DNA of 45,599 nt from Thermoanaerobacterales bacterium (lineage in GTDB: Bacteria > Bacillota > Desulfotomaculia > Desulfotomaculales > JASEER01): assembly GCA_030019475.1 (NCBI GenBank), contig JASEER010000019.1, positions 1-45,599 on the forward strand, in the 5' to 3' direction. The notes under the pieces are model-generated. The model saw only the letters and a list, made by a program, of their open reading frames with translations, was not told the DNA's origin and did no database searches. A program made the translations under genes and the position numbers. Below are positions 8,267 to 16,343 of this stretch, in pieces. The first letter of the stretch is position 1; each line of letters starts with the position of its first letter.

Positions 8267-8764
8267 ATGATACTGAACCGGGCCACCGACTACGCCTTCC
8301 GGGCGGTCCTGTACCTGTCGCTGTTACCTGCGGGGCAGGTGGTGGAGGGCAAAACAATCAGTGAAGACGAACGTATACCGATGCGTTTTGTGCTTAAAAT
8401 CCTGCGCACCCTTAGTCAGGCCGGCATTGTGCGGTCCCACCGGGGAGTGAAGGGCGGTTACTCCCTGGCGCGGCCGCCGGCCGAGATAACCATGCTGGAT
8501 GTCATCGAAGCGATGGAGGGCCCGGTAAGGCTTAACCGTTGCCTGATATCCCCCGAGGAGTGCAACAAGAGGTTTACCTCCAAATGCCCCGTTCACCGGG
8601 CCCTTTACGCCGCGCAGCAGGCCTTGAGGGATCAGTTCCGGCGCTACAACTTTGAGATGCTGGCCGCGCCGCTGCGGCAACCCGGCGCCCCCGCCGCGCC
8701 GCCGTCCGGTTCCCCGCCGGACAAGCTGCCTACCGGATCCGGTCCCTCGGCAGGGCGGCCTTGA
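8267..8764 (+). CDS. Rrf2-family transcriptional regulator, probable Fe-S sensor
   Basis: A 165-residue DNA-binding protein of the Rrf2 family (IscR, NsrR, CymR relatives). The winged helix-turn-helix is near the N-terminus (RATDYAFRAVLYLSLL, then IPMRFVLKILRTLSQAGIV and the wing SHRGVKGGYSLARP). Three cysteines follow in C-x6-C-x7-C spacing (RCLISPEECNKRFTSKC), the arrangement that binds a [2Fe-2S] or [4Fe-4S] cluster in this family. The ATG at 8267 was chosen because a GGAGGAAGG site precedes it and the protein then begins at the family norm. The proline-rich tail after about residue 135 is low-complexity. It is divergent from cydABDC and its last 35 bases overlap the 3' end of trpA tail-to-tail. 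It likely senses oxygen, NO or redox state and controls cyd. Confidence 0.9.
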   Translation: MILNRATDYAFRAVLYLSLLPAGQVVEGKTISEDERIPMRFVLKILRTLSQAGIVRSHRGVKGGYSLARPPAEITMLDVIEAMEGPVRLNRCLISPEECNKRFTSKCPVHRALYAAQQALRDQFRRYNFEMLAAPLRQPGAPAAPPSGSPPDKLPTGSGPSAGRP

Positions 8765-9530
8765 GTTCCCGCGTTAGACCGGCCACGCGGGCTGTCATGT
8801 CCGGCCCGCCCCCGGCCACCTCCCGGACGATGGCCGTGCCCACCACGATCCCGTCGGCCAGGGTCCCGACCTCCGCGGCCTGGGCCGGCGTGGCGACCCC
8901 GAAGCCGACCACGACAGGCACGGAACAGGCCTGCCTCGCCCTGGCGGCGAGTCCGCGGACCTCTTCAGGCCGCTGCCGCGCCCCGGTAACCCCTGTCACC
9001 GCGACACAATACAGGAAACCGCGCGCCGATGCGGCTATGCGCCGCAGACGGGCTGGTGTCGAGGTGGGAGCGGCCAGGGGAATGAGGGCCAGTCCTTCCC
9101 GGTCGGCCGCGGCCAGGAGCGGGCCGGCTTCCTCGACGGGCAGGTCCGGGACGATCAGCCCGTCGGCGCCGGCGGCGGCCGCCTCCCGGGCGAAACGGTC
9201 AAGGCCGGACTGGTAGATGGGGTTGTAGTAGCTCATCAGGACCAGCGGCAGCTCGACATCCTCCCGCAGAGCGCGTACCGTTTCCAGAATGCCGCGCAGG
9301 GTCACGCCCCCGTCCAGGGCCCGCTGGGAAGCCTGCTGGATCACGGGACCGTCGGCGACCGGCTCGGAGAACGGGACCCCGAGTTCAATGATGTCCGCTC
9401 CCGCCCCGGCCATGGCCCGCACCAGGGCGGCGGTGGTTTCCAGGTCGGGGTCCCCGGCGGTGATGAACGTGATCAGCGCCTTCTCGCCCCGTTCCCGAAG
9501 CCCGTTGAATGTTGCTTCAATACGGCGCAT
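8730..9530 (-). CDS. trpA: Tryptophan synthase alpha subunit
   Basis: Cleaves indole-3-glycerol phosphate to indole and glyceraldehyde 3-phosphate; indole is channelled to TrpB. The 266-residue TIM barrel shows the catalytic Glu in ELGVPFSEPVADGP and the Asp of VADGP. In other bacteria the first motif reads ELGIPFSDP. Phosphate-binding loops GFGVATPAQA and the loop-6 region VTGVTGAR are present. It starts at an ATG 36 bases after trpB. It is the last gene of trpEGDCFBA and its 3' end overlaps the convergent Rrf2 gene by 35 bases, leaving no room for a conventional terminator between them. Confidence 0.96.
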   Translation of the reverse strand: MRRIEATFNGLRERGEKALITFITAGDPDLETTAALVRAMAGAGADIIELGVPFSEPVADGPVIQQASQRALDGGVTLRGILETVRALREDVELPLVLMSYYNPIYQSGLDRFAREAAAAGADGLIVPDLPVEEAGPLLAAADREGLALIPLAAPTSTPARLRRIAASARGFLYCVAVTGVTGARQRPEEVRGLAARARQACSVPVVVGFGVATPAQAAEVGTLADGIVVGTAIVREVAGGGPDMTARVAGLTRELKAALPRDRIR

Positions 9531-9566
9531 CCTAAACCCTCCGTATCAGGTCATGTGCTCTGTGCC

Positions 9567-10763
9567 TTACGGTTTACTTCCCGCGTCCGTTGAGATCACC
9601 CGACGGACGGTCTCAACGTCTTTGTCGCCCCGGCCGGAGAGGTTGACCAGGATCACCTTGTCCGGGTCGAGTTCGGCGGCCAGACGGACGGCCTCCGCCA
9701 GGGCGTGGGCGCTCTCCAGGGCGGGGATGATCCCTTCGGTGCGGCTCAAGAGACTGAAGGCTTTGAGGGCCTCGGCGTCGGTCGCCGAGGTGTAGGTCAC
9801 GCGGCCCGTGTCCTTCAGGTAGCTGTGCTCCGGCCCCACGCCGGGGTAGTCCAGGCCGGCCGAGATGGAGTGGGCGATGAGGATTTGCCCGTCCCCGTCC
9901 TGAAGTGCGTAGCTCAGGGAGCCGTGGAGCACCCCCGGCCGGCCGGCGGCGAGGGTCGCCGCGTGCGCCCCCGTGTCCAGCCCGTGCCCGGCGGCCTCGA
10001 CGCCCACCAGCCGCACGTCGTCGTCCAGGAAGGCGGAGAAGACGCCCATGGCGTTGCTCCCGCCCCCGACGCAGGCCATGACGTAATCCGGCAGGCGCCC
10101 GAGGGCGGCGAGGGACTGCTCCCGCGCTTCCCGCCCGATGACGGCCTGGAAGTCGCGGACGATCATCGGGTAAGGGTGTGGGCCGGCGACCGAGCCGATC
10201 AGGTAGTGGGTGTCCCGGACGGTGGCCACCCAGTCGCGCAGGGCCTCGTTCATGGCGTCCTTCAGGGTGCGGCTGCCGGTGGTCACCGGGATGACGCGGG
10301 CGCCGAGGAGTTCCATGCGGAAGACGTTGAGGGCCTGCCGGCGCATGTCCTCCTCGCCCATGAAAATGTCGCAGGCCATGTCGAAGAGGGCCGCCGTGGT
10401 GGCCGTGGCCACCCCGTGCTGACCGGCGCCGGTCTCGGCGATCAGGCGGCGCTTGCCCATGCGCCGGGCGAGCAGGGCCTGCCCGATGGTGTTGTTGATC
10501 TTGTGCGCCCCGGTGTGGTTCAGGTCCTCCCGTTTGAGGTAGATCCGGGCGCCGCCGACGTGCCCGGTCAGGTGGCGGGCGTAATAGAACGGGCTCGGGC
10601 GCCCTATGTACTCTCTCCCGTAGTGTTCGATCTCGGCCGCAAAGGCCGGGTCGTTGCGGGCTTCCTTGTAGGCCGCCTCCAGCTCTTCCAGGGCGGGCAT
10701 CAGGGTCTCGGGGACGAACCGGCCCCCGTAAGGGCCGTAGTAGCCGCGCTCATTAGGGAGCAT
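9567..10763 (-). CDS. trpB: Tryptophan synthase beta subunit
   Basis: PLP enzyme that condenses indole with serine to give tryptophan. At 398 residues it is a standard TrpB1. The PLP lysine is Lys88 in [10 protein letters not shown]; the catalytic Glu lies in AETGAGQHG, and the phosphate-binding loop is [10 protein letters not shown]. The COMM-domain region and the C-terminal SGRGDKD motif are intact. Its ATG immediately follows the trpF stop codon (TAA-ATG), so the genes are coupled. Confidence 0.97.
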   Translation of the reverse strand: MLPNERGYYGPYGGRFVPETLMPALEELEAAYKEARNDPAFAAEIEHYGREYIGRPSPFYYARHLTGHVGGARIYLKREDLNHTGAHKINNTIGQALLARRMGKRRLIAETGAGQHGVATATTAALFDMACDIFMGEEDMRRQALNVFRMELLGARVIPVTTGSRTLKDAMNEALRDWVATVRDTHYLIGSVAGPHPYPMIVRDFQAVIGREAREQSLAALGRLPDYVMACVGGGSNAMGVFSAFLDDDVRLVGVEAAGHGLDTGAHAATLAAGRPGVLHGSLSYALQDGDGQILIAHSISAGLDYPGVGPEHSYLKDTGRVTYTSATDAEALKAFSLLSRTEGIIPALESAHALAEAVRLAAELDPDKVILVNLSGRGDKDVETVRRVISTDAGSKP

Positions 10764-11375
10764 TTAACACGTCCCTCCTTTAGCGTTGCGGATAAAGGCC
10801 CGGATTTGGTCGTGATCTTTGGCGCCGCCGGTTTCCACCCCCGAGGATACGTCCACGGCCCAGGGGCGGACGGCGGCGATGGCCGCGGCGACGTTCTGCG
10901 GCGTCAGGCCCCCGGCCAGAATCAAAGGGCGGCGCCAGTGCAGATCCCGGAGCTTCTCCCAGTCCAGGGCGTGTCCCGTGCCCCCCGCCCGGCCGGGGAC
11001 GAAGGCGTCCACCAGGACGGCCTGAACATTGTAGCGTTGAATGCCGGCCAGGTCCTCCGGGCCGCGGAAACGCAGAGCTTTAATAACCGGGCGGTCGAAC
11101 GAGGCGCAGTAGTCCGGGGGCTCGTCGCCGTGGAACTGGAGCGCCTGCAGGCGGCAGCGGGCGGCGACGGCCCGCACCGTTTCCGCGGGGGCGTTGACGA
11201 AGACGCCGACCGTGCAGACGAAGGGGGGCAACCCGGCGATAATCGCCCGGGCCGCCTCCGGCTCGATATAGCGAGGGCTGGGGGCAAAGACGAACCCCAG
11301 CGCGTCGGCGCCGGCTTCCACGGCGGCCCGCGCCGAGGCCTCGTCCCGCAGGCCGCAGATCTTCACCCGGACCAT
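10764..11375 (-). CDS. trpF: Phosphoribosylanthranilate isomerase
   Basis: Converts N-(5'-phosphoribosyl)anthranilate to the 1-deoxyribulose form by an Amadori rearrangement. The 203-residue protein has the N-terminal VKICGLRDE with the general-base Cys7, the general-acid Asp in AVLVDAFVPG, and the phosphate-binding motifs LAGGLTPQNV and DVSSGVETGGAKD. It is a stand-alone enzyme, not fused to TrpC as in enterobacteria. Its ATG lies three bases after the trpC stop. Confidence 0.97.
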   Translation of the reverse strand: MVRVKICGLRDEASARAAVEAGADALGFVFAPSPRYIEPEAARAIIAGLPPFVCTVGVFVNAPAETVRAVAARCRLQALQFHGDEPPDYCASFDRPVIKALRFRGPEDLAGIQRYNVQAVLVDAFVPGRAGGTGHALDWEKLRDLHWRRPLILAGGLTPQNVAAAIAAVRPWAVDVSSGVETGGAKDHDQIRAFIRNAKGGTC

Positions 11376-11378
11376 CCT

Positions 11379-12155
11379 TTATGCCTCCATCCCGCTAAGC
11401 TTGCGAACAGCGGCCGCGATGTCCGGGGAGGCCATCAGGGCCTGCCCGACCAGGACGGCGTCCGCGCCTGCGCGGGCGGCCGCCAGTGCCTGCTCCCGCG
11501 TGGCGATCCCGCTGGCGGCGACCAGGGTGATGTCCCGGGGAACCAGGGGGGCGAGGCGGGGGAAGGTTCCGGGGTCGCACCGCATTGTCTTCAGGTTGCG
11601 GTTGTTGACGGCCAGCAGTGTCGCCCCTACGTCCAAGGCCTGCGACAGTTCCCGCTCATCGTGGACCTCGACCAGGGCCTCTATTTCCAGGGAGCGCGCC
11701 ACTTCCAGCAGTTCGCGCAGGCCGCCGGCGTCCAGGGCGGCGACGATGAGCAGGACCGCGTCCGCTCCCAGAGCCCGGGACTCGTAGACCTGGTAGGGAC
11801 TGATGATGAAATCCTTCCGCAGGACGGGCAGGCCGGCGGCTTCACTGACGGCAGGCAGGTGGCTCGGGTGCCCCCGGAAAAAGGGCGTGTCGGTCAGCAC
11901 CGATACAGCCGCCGCACCGTTTTCCTCGTAGATGCGCGCCACGGCCGCGGGGTCGCCCACGGGGCGGATCGACCCCGCGGAAGGGGATGCCCATTTGATC
12001 TCGGCGATCAGCGCCGGAGCGGGTCTTTGCCGCAAGGCGGCGGCAAAGGGCCGGGGCGGGCGCGGGCGCTTTTGCTGCAACAGATTCTCCAGGGGATGAC
12101 TGATTTCCCTTTCGGCGACCTCGAGCCGCTTATGCGCCAGGATTTCCGCAAGCAC
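11379..12155 (-). CDS. trpC: Indole-3-glycerol phosphate synthase
   Basis: Closes the indole ring: CdRP to indole-3-glycerol phosphate. The (beta-alpha)8 barrel contains the catalytic lysines and acids in ALIAEIKWASPSAG, FFRGHPSHLP, LRKDFIISPYQVYES and LLAVNNRNLKT, with the phosphate loop AASGIATREQ. The start was set at a GTG (12155) preceded by GGGAGGG. The frame continues open upstream through trpD but that part has no TrpC similarity. The resulting 258 residues match the usual length. It overlaps the 3' end of trpD by 26 bases. Trp in EIKWASPS replaces the more common EIKKASPS (second Lys), a position worth a check. Confidence 0.93.
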   Translation of the reverse strand: MLAEILAHKRLEVAEREISHPLENLLQQKRPRPPRPFAAALRQRPAPALIAEIKWASPSAGSIRPVGDPAAVARIYEENGAAAVSVLTDTPFFRGHPSHLPAVSEAAGLPVLRKDFIISPYQVYESRALGADAVLLIVAALDAGGLRELLEVARSLEIEALVEVHDERELSQALDVGATLLAVNNRNLKTMRCDPGTFPRLAPLVPRDITLVAASGIATREQALAAARAGADAVLVGQALMASPDIAAAVRKLSGMEA

Positions 12156-13170
12156 CTTGAAGCCCTCCCGTGAAAGCGATAAACTCCTCCATCTTGGCCA
12201 TCGCGGCTCCGCTGTCAATGGCCCCGGCGGCCAGGCCGACGGCGTGCGCCAGGTCCTCCGCGGCGCCGGCCGCCAGCAGGGCCAGGGCGGCGTTAAAGAC
12301 CACGGTGTCGCGCCGCGGTCCGGTTTCTCCGGCCAGGACGCGGCGCGTGATCGCGGCGTTGGCGGCCGGGTCCCCGCCCACGAGCGCTTCCAGCGGAGCC
12401 GGGGCGAAGCCCAGTTCGGCCGGGTCAATGACGCGGTACGCCACTTCGTCCCCTACGACCTCCCAGACCTGGGCCGGGCCCACGGAGGAGACTTCGTCAA
12501 GCCCCCCGGCCCCATGTACCACAAAGGCGTGATCGGTGCCGAGGCGGGCCAGGACCTGGGCGACCAGGGCCGCCGCTTCAGGGCTGTAAACGCCGAGGAC
12601 CTGCGCCTGGGGGCAGGCGGGGTTGGTCAACGGGCCCAAAATGTTGAAAACGGTGCGGATACCGATTTCCCGCCGGGGCCCGGCGGCATGGCGCATGGCA
12701 TGGTGCAGGCGGGGGGCGAACAAAAACGCCAGCCCGACCTCGTCGAGACAACGTCCCAGTTCCCGGGCGTCCAGCTCCAGGTCGGCGCCCAGGGCGCGCA
12801 GGAGGTCGGCGCTCCCGCAGCGGCTGGAGACCGAGACGTTGCCGTGCTTCGCCACGGGAACCCCCGCCGCCGCCACGACAAAGGCGGCTGTGGTGGAAAT
12901 GTTGAAGGTGTGCCGGCCGTCGCCCCCGGTGCCGCAGGTGTCGACGACGAAGGGACGGCCGGTGTGGACGGGGGTGGCGTGGCGGCGCATTGACCGGGCA
13001 AACCCGGCCACCTCGTCCGGGGTTTCCCCTTTTAAACGCAGGGCGGCGAGCAGGGCGCCCACCTGGGCCGCCGTGGCCTCCCCGGACATGATCTGGGTCA
13101 TCACCTCCTCGGCCTCCTGCTGGCTGAGGTCCTCACCGGCGATAATCCTGGCTATGGCTTCCTTGATCAT
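12130..13170 (-). CDS. trpD: Anthranilate phosphoribosyltransferase
   Basis: Transfers phosphoribose from PRPP to anthranilate. The 346-residue protein has the PRPP-binding glycine-rich motif [18 protein letters not shown], the [15 protein letters not shown] segment that binds substrate and Mg, and [10 protein letters not shown]. The ATG at 13170 was preferred because a GGGAGGAG site lies before it and the protein then begins MIKEAIARI; an ATG 21 bases upstream is in frame but lies within that site. It overlaps the end of trpG by 38 bases and the start of trpC by 26 bases. Confidence 0.95.
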   Translation of the reverse strand: MIKEAIARIIAGEDLSQQEAEEVMTQIMSGEATAAQVGALLAALRLKGETPDEVAGFARSMRRHATPVHTGRPFVVDTCGTGGDGRHTFNISTTAAFVVAAAGVPVAKHGNVSVSSRCGSADLLRALGADLELDARELGRCLDEVGLAFLFAPRLHHAMRHAAGPRREIGIRTVFNILGPLTNPACPQAQVLGVYSPEAAALVAQVLARLGTDHAFVVHGAGGLDEVSSVGPAQVWEVVGDEVAYRVIDPAELGFAPAPLEALVGGDPAANAAITRRVLAGETGPRRDTVVFNAALALLAAGAAEDLAHAVGLAAGAIDSGAAMAKMEEFIAFTGGLQGACGNPGA

Positions 13171-13759
13171 CTCGTCTCCTCCCATCTCCACTGTGCAAGA
13201 AGTTATTCAGAAGCTGTTTGCCGCCCTCGGTAAGAATGGACTCCGGGTGGAACTGGACCCCTTCAACGGCGAACTCCCGGTGTCTCAAGCCCATGATCAG
13301 CCCGTCGGGGGCGCGGGCGCTGACTTCCAGGCAGGCCGGCAGGGAAGACTCCTCCACGACGAGCGAATGGTAGCGGGTTGCCGTAAACGGGTTCGACAGG
13401 CCGTGAAACACGGTGCGGCCGTCGTGCGAAATCAACGAGGTCTTGCCATGGGCCGGGGCCGGGGCGCGCACGACCCGTCCCCCGAAGGCCTGCCCGATCG
13501 CCTGGTGGCCGAGGCACACGCCCAGGATCGGAACCCGCCCGGCCATCTTGCGGATCAAGTCGAGGCAGATGCCCGCCGTCGACGGAGAGCCCGGGCCCGG
13601 GGAGAGGACGATGCGGGACGGCGCCAGCTTCCTGACCTCGGCGAGGTCGAGGCTGTCGTTGCGCCGGACGACGACCTCCGCCCCCAGGCCGCGGATGTAG
13701 TCGACCAGGTTGTAGGTAAAAGAATCGTAGTTGTCGATCATCAGCAGCACGGGGTTCAT
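13133..13759 (-). CDS. trpG: Anthranilate synthase component II (glutamine amidotransferase)
   Basis: Class I glutamine amidotransferase that supplies ammonia to TrpE. It begins [12 protein letters not shown] after four residues, typical of TrpG/PabA. The oxyanion loop is SPGPGSP and the catalytic triad is Cys in [12 protein letters not shown], with His and Glu in [10 protein letters not shown]. The ATG at 13759 lies four bases after the trpE stop. A longer open frame upstream is shadow of trpE. About 208 residues; the last dozen are polar and overlap the trpD start. No separate pabA was seen, so it may also serve folate synthesis. Confidence 0.95.
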   Translation of the reverse strand: MNPVLLMIDNYDSFTYNLVDYIRGLGAEVVVRRNDSLDLAEVRKLAPSRIVLSPGPGSPSTAGICLDLIRKMAGRVPILGVCLGHQAIGQAFGGRVVRAPAPAHGKTSLISHDGRTVFHGLSNPFTATRYHSLVVEESSLPACLEVSARAPDGLIMGLRHREFAVEGVQFHPESILTEGGKQLLNNFLHSGDGRRRDDQGSHSQDYRR

Positions 13760-13763
13760 CAAC

Positions 13764-15221
13764 TCACTTTCCGATGGCCTGGACCAGGGCGGCGGCCTTG
13801 TGAGAGACCTCCTGGAATTCCCTGTCCGGGTCGGAGTCGGCGACAATGCCGGCCCCGGCCTGGACGTAGGCCGTCCCGTCCTTGATCACCAGCGTGCGGA
13901 TGGCGATGCAGGTGTCGAGGTCGCCGGAGAGGCTCAAGTAGCCCACCGCTCCGGCATAGATACCCCGCCTTTCCGGTTCCAGTTCTTCAATGATCTCCAT
14001 GGCCCTGATCTTCGGCGCCCCGCTGACCGTGCCGGCCGGGAAGGCCGCCGCCAGGGCATCGAGGGCGTCGAAACCGGGCGCCAGTTGCCCCTCCACCTCG
14101 GAGGTGATGTGCATGACGTGGGAGTAGTACTCCACTTCCATTAACTGATTGACGCGCACCGAACCCGGAAGGCAAACGCGGGCCAGGTCGTTGCGGCCCA
14201 GGTCGACCAGCATCACGTGCTCCGCGCGTTCCTTGGGATCGGCCAGGAGTTCGGCGGCGAGGGCCGCGTCCTCGGCGGCGTCCCGCCCGCGCGGCCGCGT
14301 GCCGGCGATGGGCCTGGTGAAGACACGGTCGTTTTCCACCCGGATGAGCATTTCGGGGGAGGCGCCGAGGATGACGTGGTTCCCCGCGTCCAGGTAGAAC
14401 ATGTACGGCGAGGGGTTGAGGCTGCGCAGATGCCGGTACACCGTCAGCGGGGCCTCCCTCAAGGGTGCGGAGACGCGGCGGGAGAGCACGGCCTGCAGGA
14501 TGTCCCCGGCCAGGATGTACTCCTTCGCCCGGCGGACCATCGACGCAAACCGGACGTGGTCTTCTCCGGGTCGCAGGGCGGCCGGAGGCCGTTCCCACGT
14601 CTCGGGCGGTGAAACGCCCACCGGCCGGGCCAGCAGTTCCCGGACGGCGGCAATGTCCCGGCACCCCGCGTCAAATGTTTCCGCCGGATCTCCCTCGACG
14701 GGGGCGTTGTGGACGACCGTCAGGGTATGGCGGAGATGGTCGAAGACCAGGACGGTCCTGGGGAACAGGAAGAAACCGTCTGGCAGGCCGAGGTCGTCGG
14801 GGTTGGCGGCCGGGAGCCGCTCCAGGTAACGCACAAAGTCGTAGGCCAGATAGCCCACGGCGCCGCCGTGAAAGCGCAGCGGCCGGGGGAAGGGGGCGGA
14901 GCGATAACGGGCCATCAACCCGCGCAGGACGTCAAGCGGGTGCCCGTCGAGAGCGGCTGCCTGCCCGTCCTTCCCGCTGAGGACTGACTGTCCGTCCTTG
15001 ATGCGCAACTCCCAGGCGGGATCAAGGCCGATGAAGGAGTAGCGGCCCATCCTTTCGCCGCCCTCGACGCTTTCAAGAAGGAAGGCCACTTTGCGCGTAG
15101 CGGAAAGCTTCTGAAACACCGAGATCGGCGTCTCGGTGTCCACCAGCCATTCCTCTGCCAGGGGAATGATGTTATATGTCCGGGCGAATTCCCGGAACTC
15201 TTCGTACCGGGGATAAATCAA
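13764..15221 (-). CDS. trpE: Anthranilate synthase component I
   Basis: Makes anthranilate from chorismate with ammonia from TrpG, the committed step of tryptophan synthesis. Residues near the N-terminus carry LLESVEGGE, the tryptophan feedback site, and the chorismate-binding domain has [41 protein letters not shown] and the C-terminal [15 protein letters not shown]. The TTG start at 15221 was chosen because it follows the SD GGGAGGGG by eight bases and lies beyond the leader terminator; it gives a 485-residue protein starting [10 protein letters not shown] longer in-frame start at 15314 would run through the terminator hairpin and is unlikely. First gene of trpEGDCFBA, controlled by attenuation in the leader. 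Confidence 0.94.
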   Translation of the reverse strand: MIYPRYEEFREFARTYNIIPLAEEWLVDTETPISVFQKLSATRKVAFLLESVEGGERMGRYSFIGLDPAWELRIKDGQSVLSGKDGQAAALDGHPLDVLRGLMARYRSAPFPRPLRFHGGAVGYLAYDFVRYLERLPAANPDDLGLPDGFFLFPRTVLVFDHLRHTLTVVHNAPVEGDPAETFDAGCRDIAAVRELLARPVGVSPPETWERPPAALRPGEDHVRFASMVRRAKEYILAGDILQAVLSRRVSAPLREAPLTVYRHLRSLNPSPYMFYLDAGNHVILGASPEMLIRVENDRVFTRPIAGTRPRGRDAAEDAALAAELLADPKERAEHVMLVDLGRNDLARVCLPGSVRVNQLMEVEYYSHVMHITSEVEGQLAPGFDALDALAAAFPAGTVSGAPKIRAMEIIEELEPERRGIYAGAVGYLSLSGDLDTCIAIRTLVIKDGTAYVQAGAGIVADSDPDREFQEVSHKAAALVQAIGK

Positions 15222-15239
15222 GGCCTTTACCCCTCCCGC

Positions 15240-15278
15240 AAAAACAAAAAGCCGATACTCAGCATGGCGAGCATCGGC
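15240..15278 (-). terminator. trp leader attenuator (intrinsic terminator)
   Basis: On the minus strand GCCGATGCTC and GAGTATCGGC form a 10-bp stem with one G-U pair and an 8-base loop, followed directly by TTTTTGTTTTT. It sits between the leader and the trpE ribosome site, so read-through must be regulated for the operon to be expressed. Confidence 0.88.
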
Positions 15279-15291
15279 CCAGGTGACAGCC

Positions 15292-15355
15292 TTACTCCGC
15301 TCCGCTAAGCTCAATCCTCGTTCCCCCTGGGGGAACCCCTCATCTCGTCTGGCTA
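15292..15355 (-). promoter_or_regulatory. Candidate TRAP-binding (G/T)AG repeat array in trp leader
   Basis: Reading toward trpE, triplets occur as TAG, GAG-2-GAG, then a small perfect hairpin (GTTCCCCC-A-GGGGGAAC), then GAG-4-GAG-2-TAG-2-GAG-2-GAG, where the digits are spacer lengths. TRAP in Bacillus binds about eleven GAG/TAG triplets spaced by two or three bases just upstream of the trp attenuator. The position and spacing fit, although the array is shorter and interrupted. No tryptophan-rich leader peptide and no T-box motif were found. Confidence 0.5.
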
Positions 15356-15376
15356 AACCTATTTAGTTGCCAGAAA

Positions 15377-15405
15377 CAGTAACATGCCGGACAAGGGGTT
15401 GTCAA
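15377..15405 (-). promoter_or_regulatory. Probable trp operon promoter
   Basis: Minus-strand TTGACA (15405-15400) with a weak -10 (TTACTG or TACTGT) 17-18 bases on. The -35 lies in a GGGGTTG-T-CAACCCC dyad (15395-15409), a possible operator. The -10 is poor, so the call is moderate. Confidence 0.45.
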
Positions 15406-15484
15406 CCCCATCAGTACTGTAAATATGCAGGCTGATTTGTCCGTTAACGGGCCGCGGCGGGATTAATTCTATAAGAATGCGGCA

Positions 15485-15514
15485 ATCCGAACGCCGCCCA
15501 ACGGCGTCTATATA
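15485..15514. repeat. 30-bp hairpin repeat, copy 1
   Basis: A 30-bp sequence containing ACGCCG-CCCAA-CGGCGT recurs at 16278-16307 with one mismatch. Copy 1 abuts the IS-end fragment exactly (15514/15515). Confidence 0.85.
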
Positions 15515-15562
15515 AAACCCACCTTAAACTCGATCAAAAATGTGTCCTGACAATGGGGTCCA
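15515..15562. mobile_element. Solo IS3-like terminal repeat
   Basis: These 48 bases match the terminal repeat at 455-502 in inverted orientation at 44 of 48 positions. There is no transposase beside it: the side where the element body should be is occupied by the 30-bp hairpin repeat. It is a scar left by deletion or by a miniature derivative, lying just upstream of the small gene at 15614. Confidence 0.8.
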
Positions 15563-15613
15563 TCTCAGTTTTGTTTACTCTAAAAAGGTGGTAACCCAGA
15601 AAGGATGACTTGC

Positions 15614-16102
15614 ATGAAAAGAGTTATTGCCGGAGTAGCCCTGGTTTGTATCGTCTTTGCCGGAGGTTACTGGACGGGTAGAGCTGTGGTTCCGCCAAAA
15701 GAGAGAATCGTGGTGGAAATACCCCAGAAAGAACCAGAGAACTTACAATCATTGTTGTCTGAGACGCTTCCAGAAATTGATCGCCGCATTACCGAGAACT
15801 ATGGTCAGGATGTAGGTGATTTCTGTGCCTGGGCCGAAGCAATGCATCAGGAGTTTGTCAATTACCACCAGGTTTTCCGCAAGATGTTTCCCCAGGACGT
15901 AATTGAGACTGATCCTCTTCTTAGAGAAATCGATGAGGCTTACATGAAATTAATTGATGTTACTAGGCTTACCTATCTTGGCAATGGCCGCTACGGGACA
16001 AACAAAGAGTTGAAACCTCAGTGCACTGTAATTAGAAACACCCTGAATGACGCGTTAAACAAGCTGGCCAACCCGGACCTTGCAGCGAAATATGATCGTT
16101 AG
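15614..16102 (+). CDS. Hypothetical membrane-anchored protein
   Basis: About 162 residues: an N-terminal signal-anchor (MKRVIAGVALVCIVFAGGYW), then a hydrophilic, largely helical extracytoplasmic region rich in Glu, Asp and Asn, with two cysteines. Nothing in it matches a family I know. The ATG at 15614 is preferred over the in-frame ATG at 15605, because AGAAAGG sits at proper distance only from the former. Codon use is A+T-richer than the flanking operons. The frame ends at TAG (16100-16102) and remains open for 23 more codons to TAA at 16172-16174, so the protein may have lost its C-terminus by a nonsense change. An IS-end fragment lies just upstream, where the promoter would be. Confidence 0.6.
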   Translation: MKRVIAGVALVCIVFAGGYWTGRAVVPPKERIVVEIPQKEPENLQSLLSETLPEIDRRITENYGQDVGDFCAWAEAMHQEFVNYHQVFRKMFPQDVIETDPLLREIDEAYMKLIDVTRLTYLGNGRYGTNKELKPQCTVIRNTLNDALNKLANPDLAAKYDR

Positions 16103-16277
16103 AAGGAGTTGCCGGCTAAGTACCAGCGAGGTATGCTGGCTGCCGTGACCAGAGTGGAGGGGTTATACAACTAAGCTTCTCCCTTGACTGCCGGATGCGA
16201 TTGGGCTGCATCCGTGCCAGATACGGGTAATGGTTTCGATGGGGCGCCGGCTCCCAAAACCTGCACTTTTGGCCACT

Positions 16278-16307
16278 ATCCGAACGCCGCCCAACGGCGT
16301 CTACATA
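16278..16307. repeat. 30-bp hairpin repeat, copy 2
   Basis: Second copy of the 15485-15514 sequence, one base different, with the ACGCCG / CGGCGT stem intact. It lies 36 bases before the next gene. Confidence 0.85.
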
Positions 16308-16343
16308 TTAGAATTTGAGGGAGAGTGAGAGGGGGAAGGTGAG

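Noticed and set aside
9705-12173. Very long plus-strand open frame opposite trpBFC
   Set aside because: It is the shadow of G+C-rich genes on the other strand; no ribosome site, low-complexity Gly/Arg/Gln-rich translation, and the minus-strand proteins are clear.
15222-15314. Upstream in-frame start for trpE
   Set aside because: The extension would translate through the intrinsic terminator; the TTG with GGGAGGGG gives the usual N-terminus.
15355-15390. Eight-codon leader ORF (MLLFLATK) in the trp leader
   Set aside because: Contains no Trp codons and has no clear ribosome site, so it is not an attenuator peptide.
16100-16102. Pyrrolysine codon
   Set aside because: A single TAG in a small membrane-anchored protein is much more likely a nonsense mutation; no Pyl gene or enzyme context is visible.
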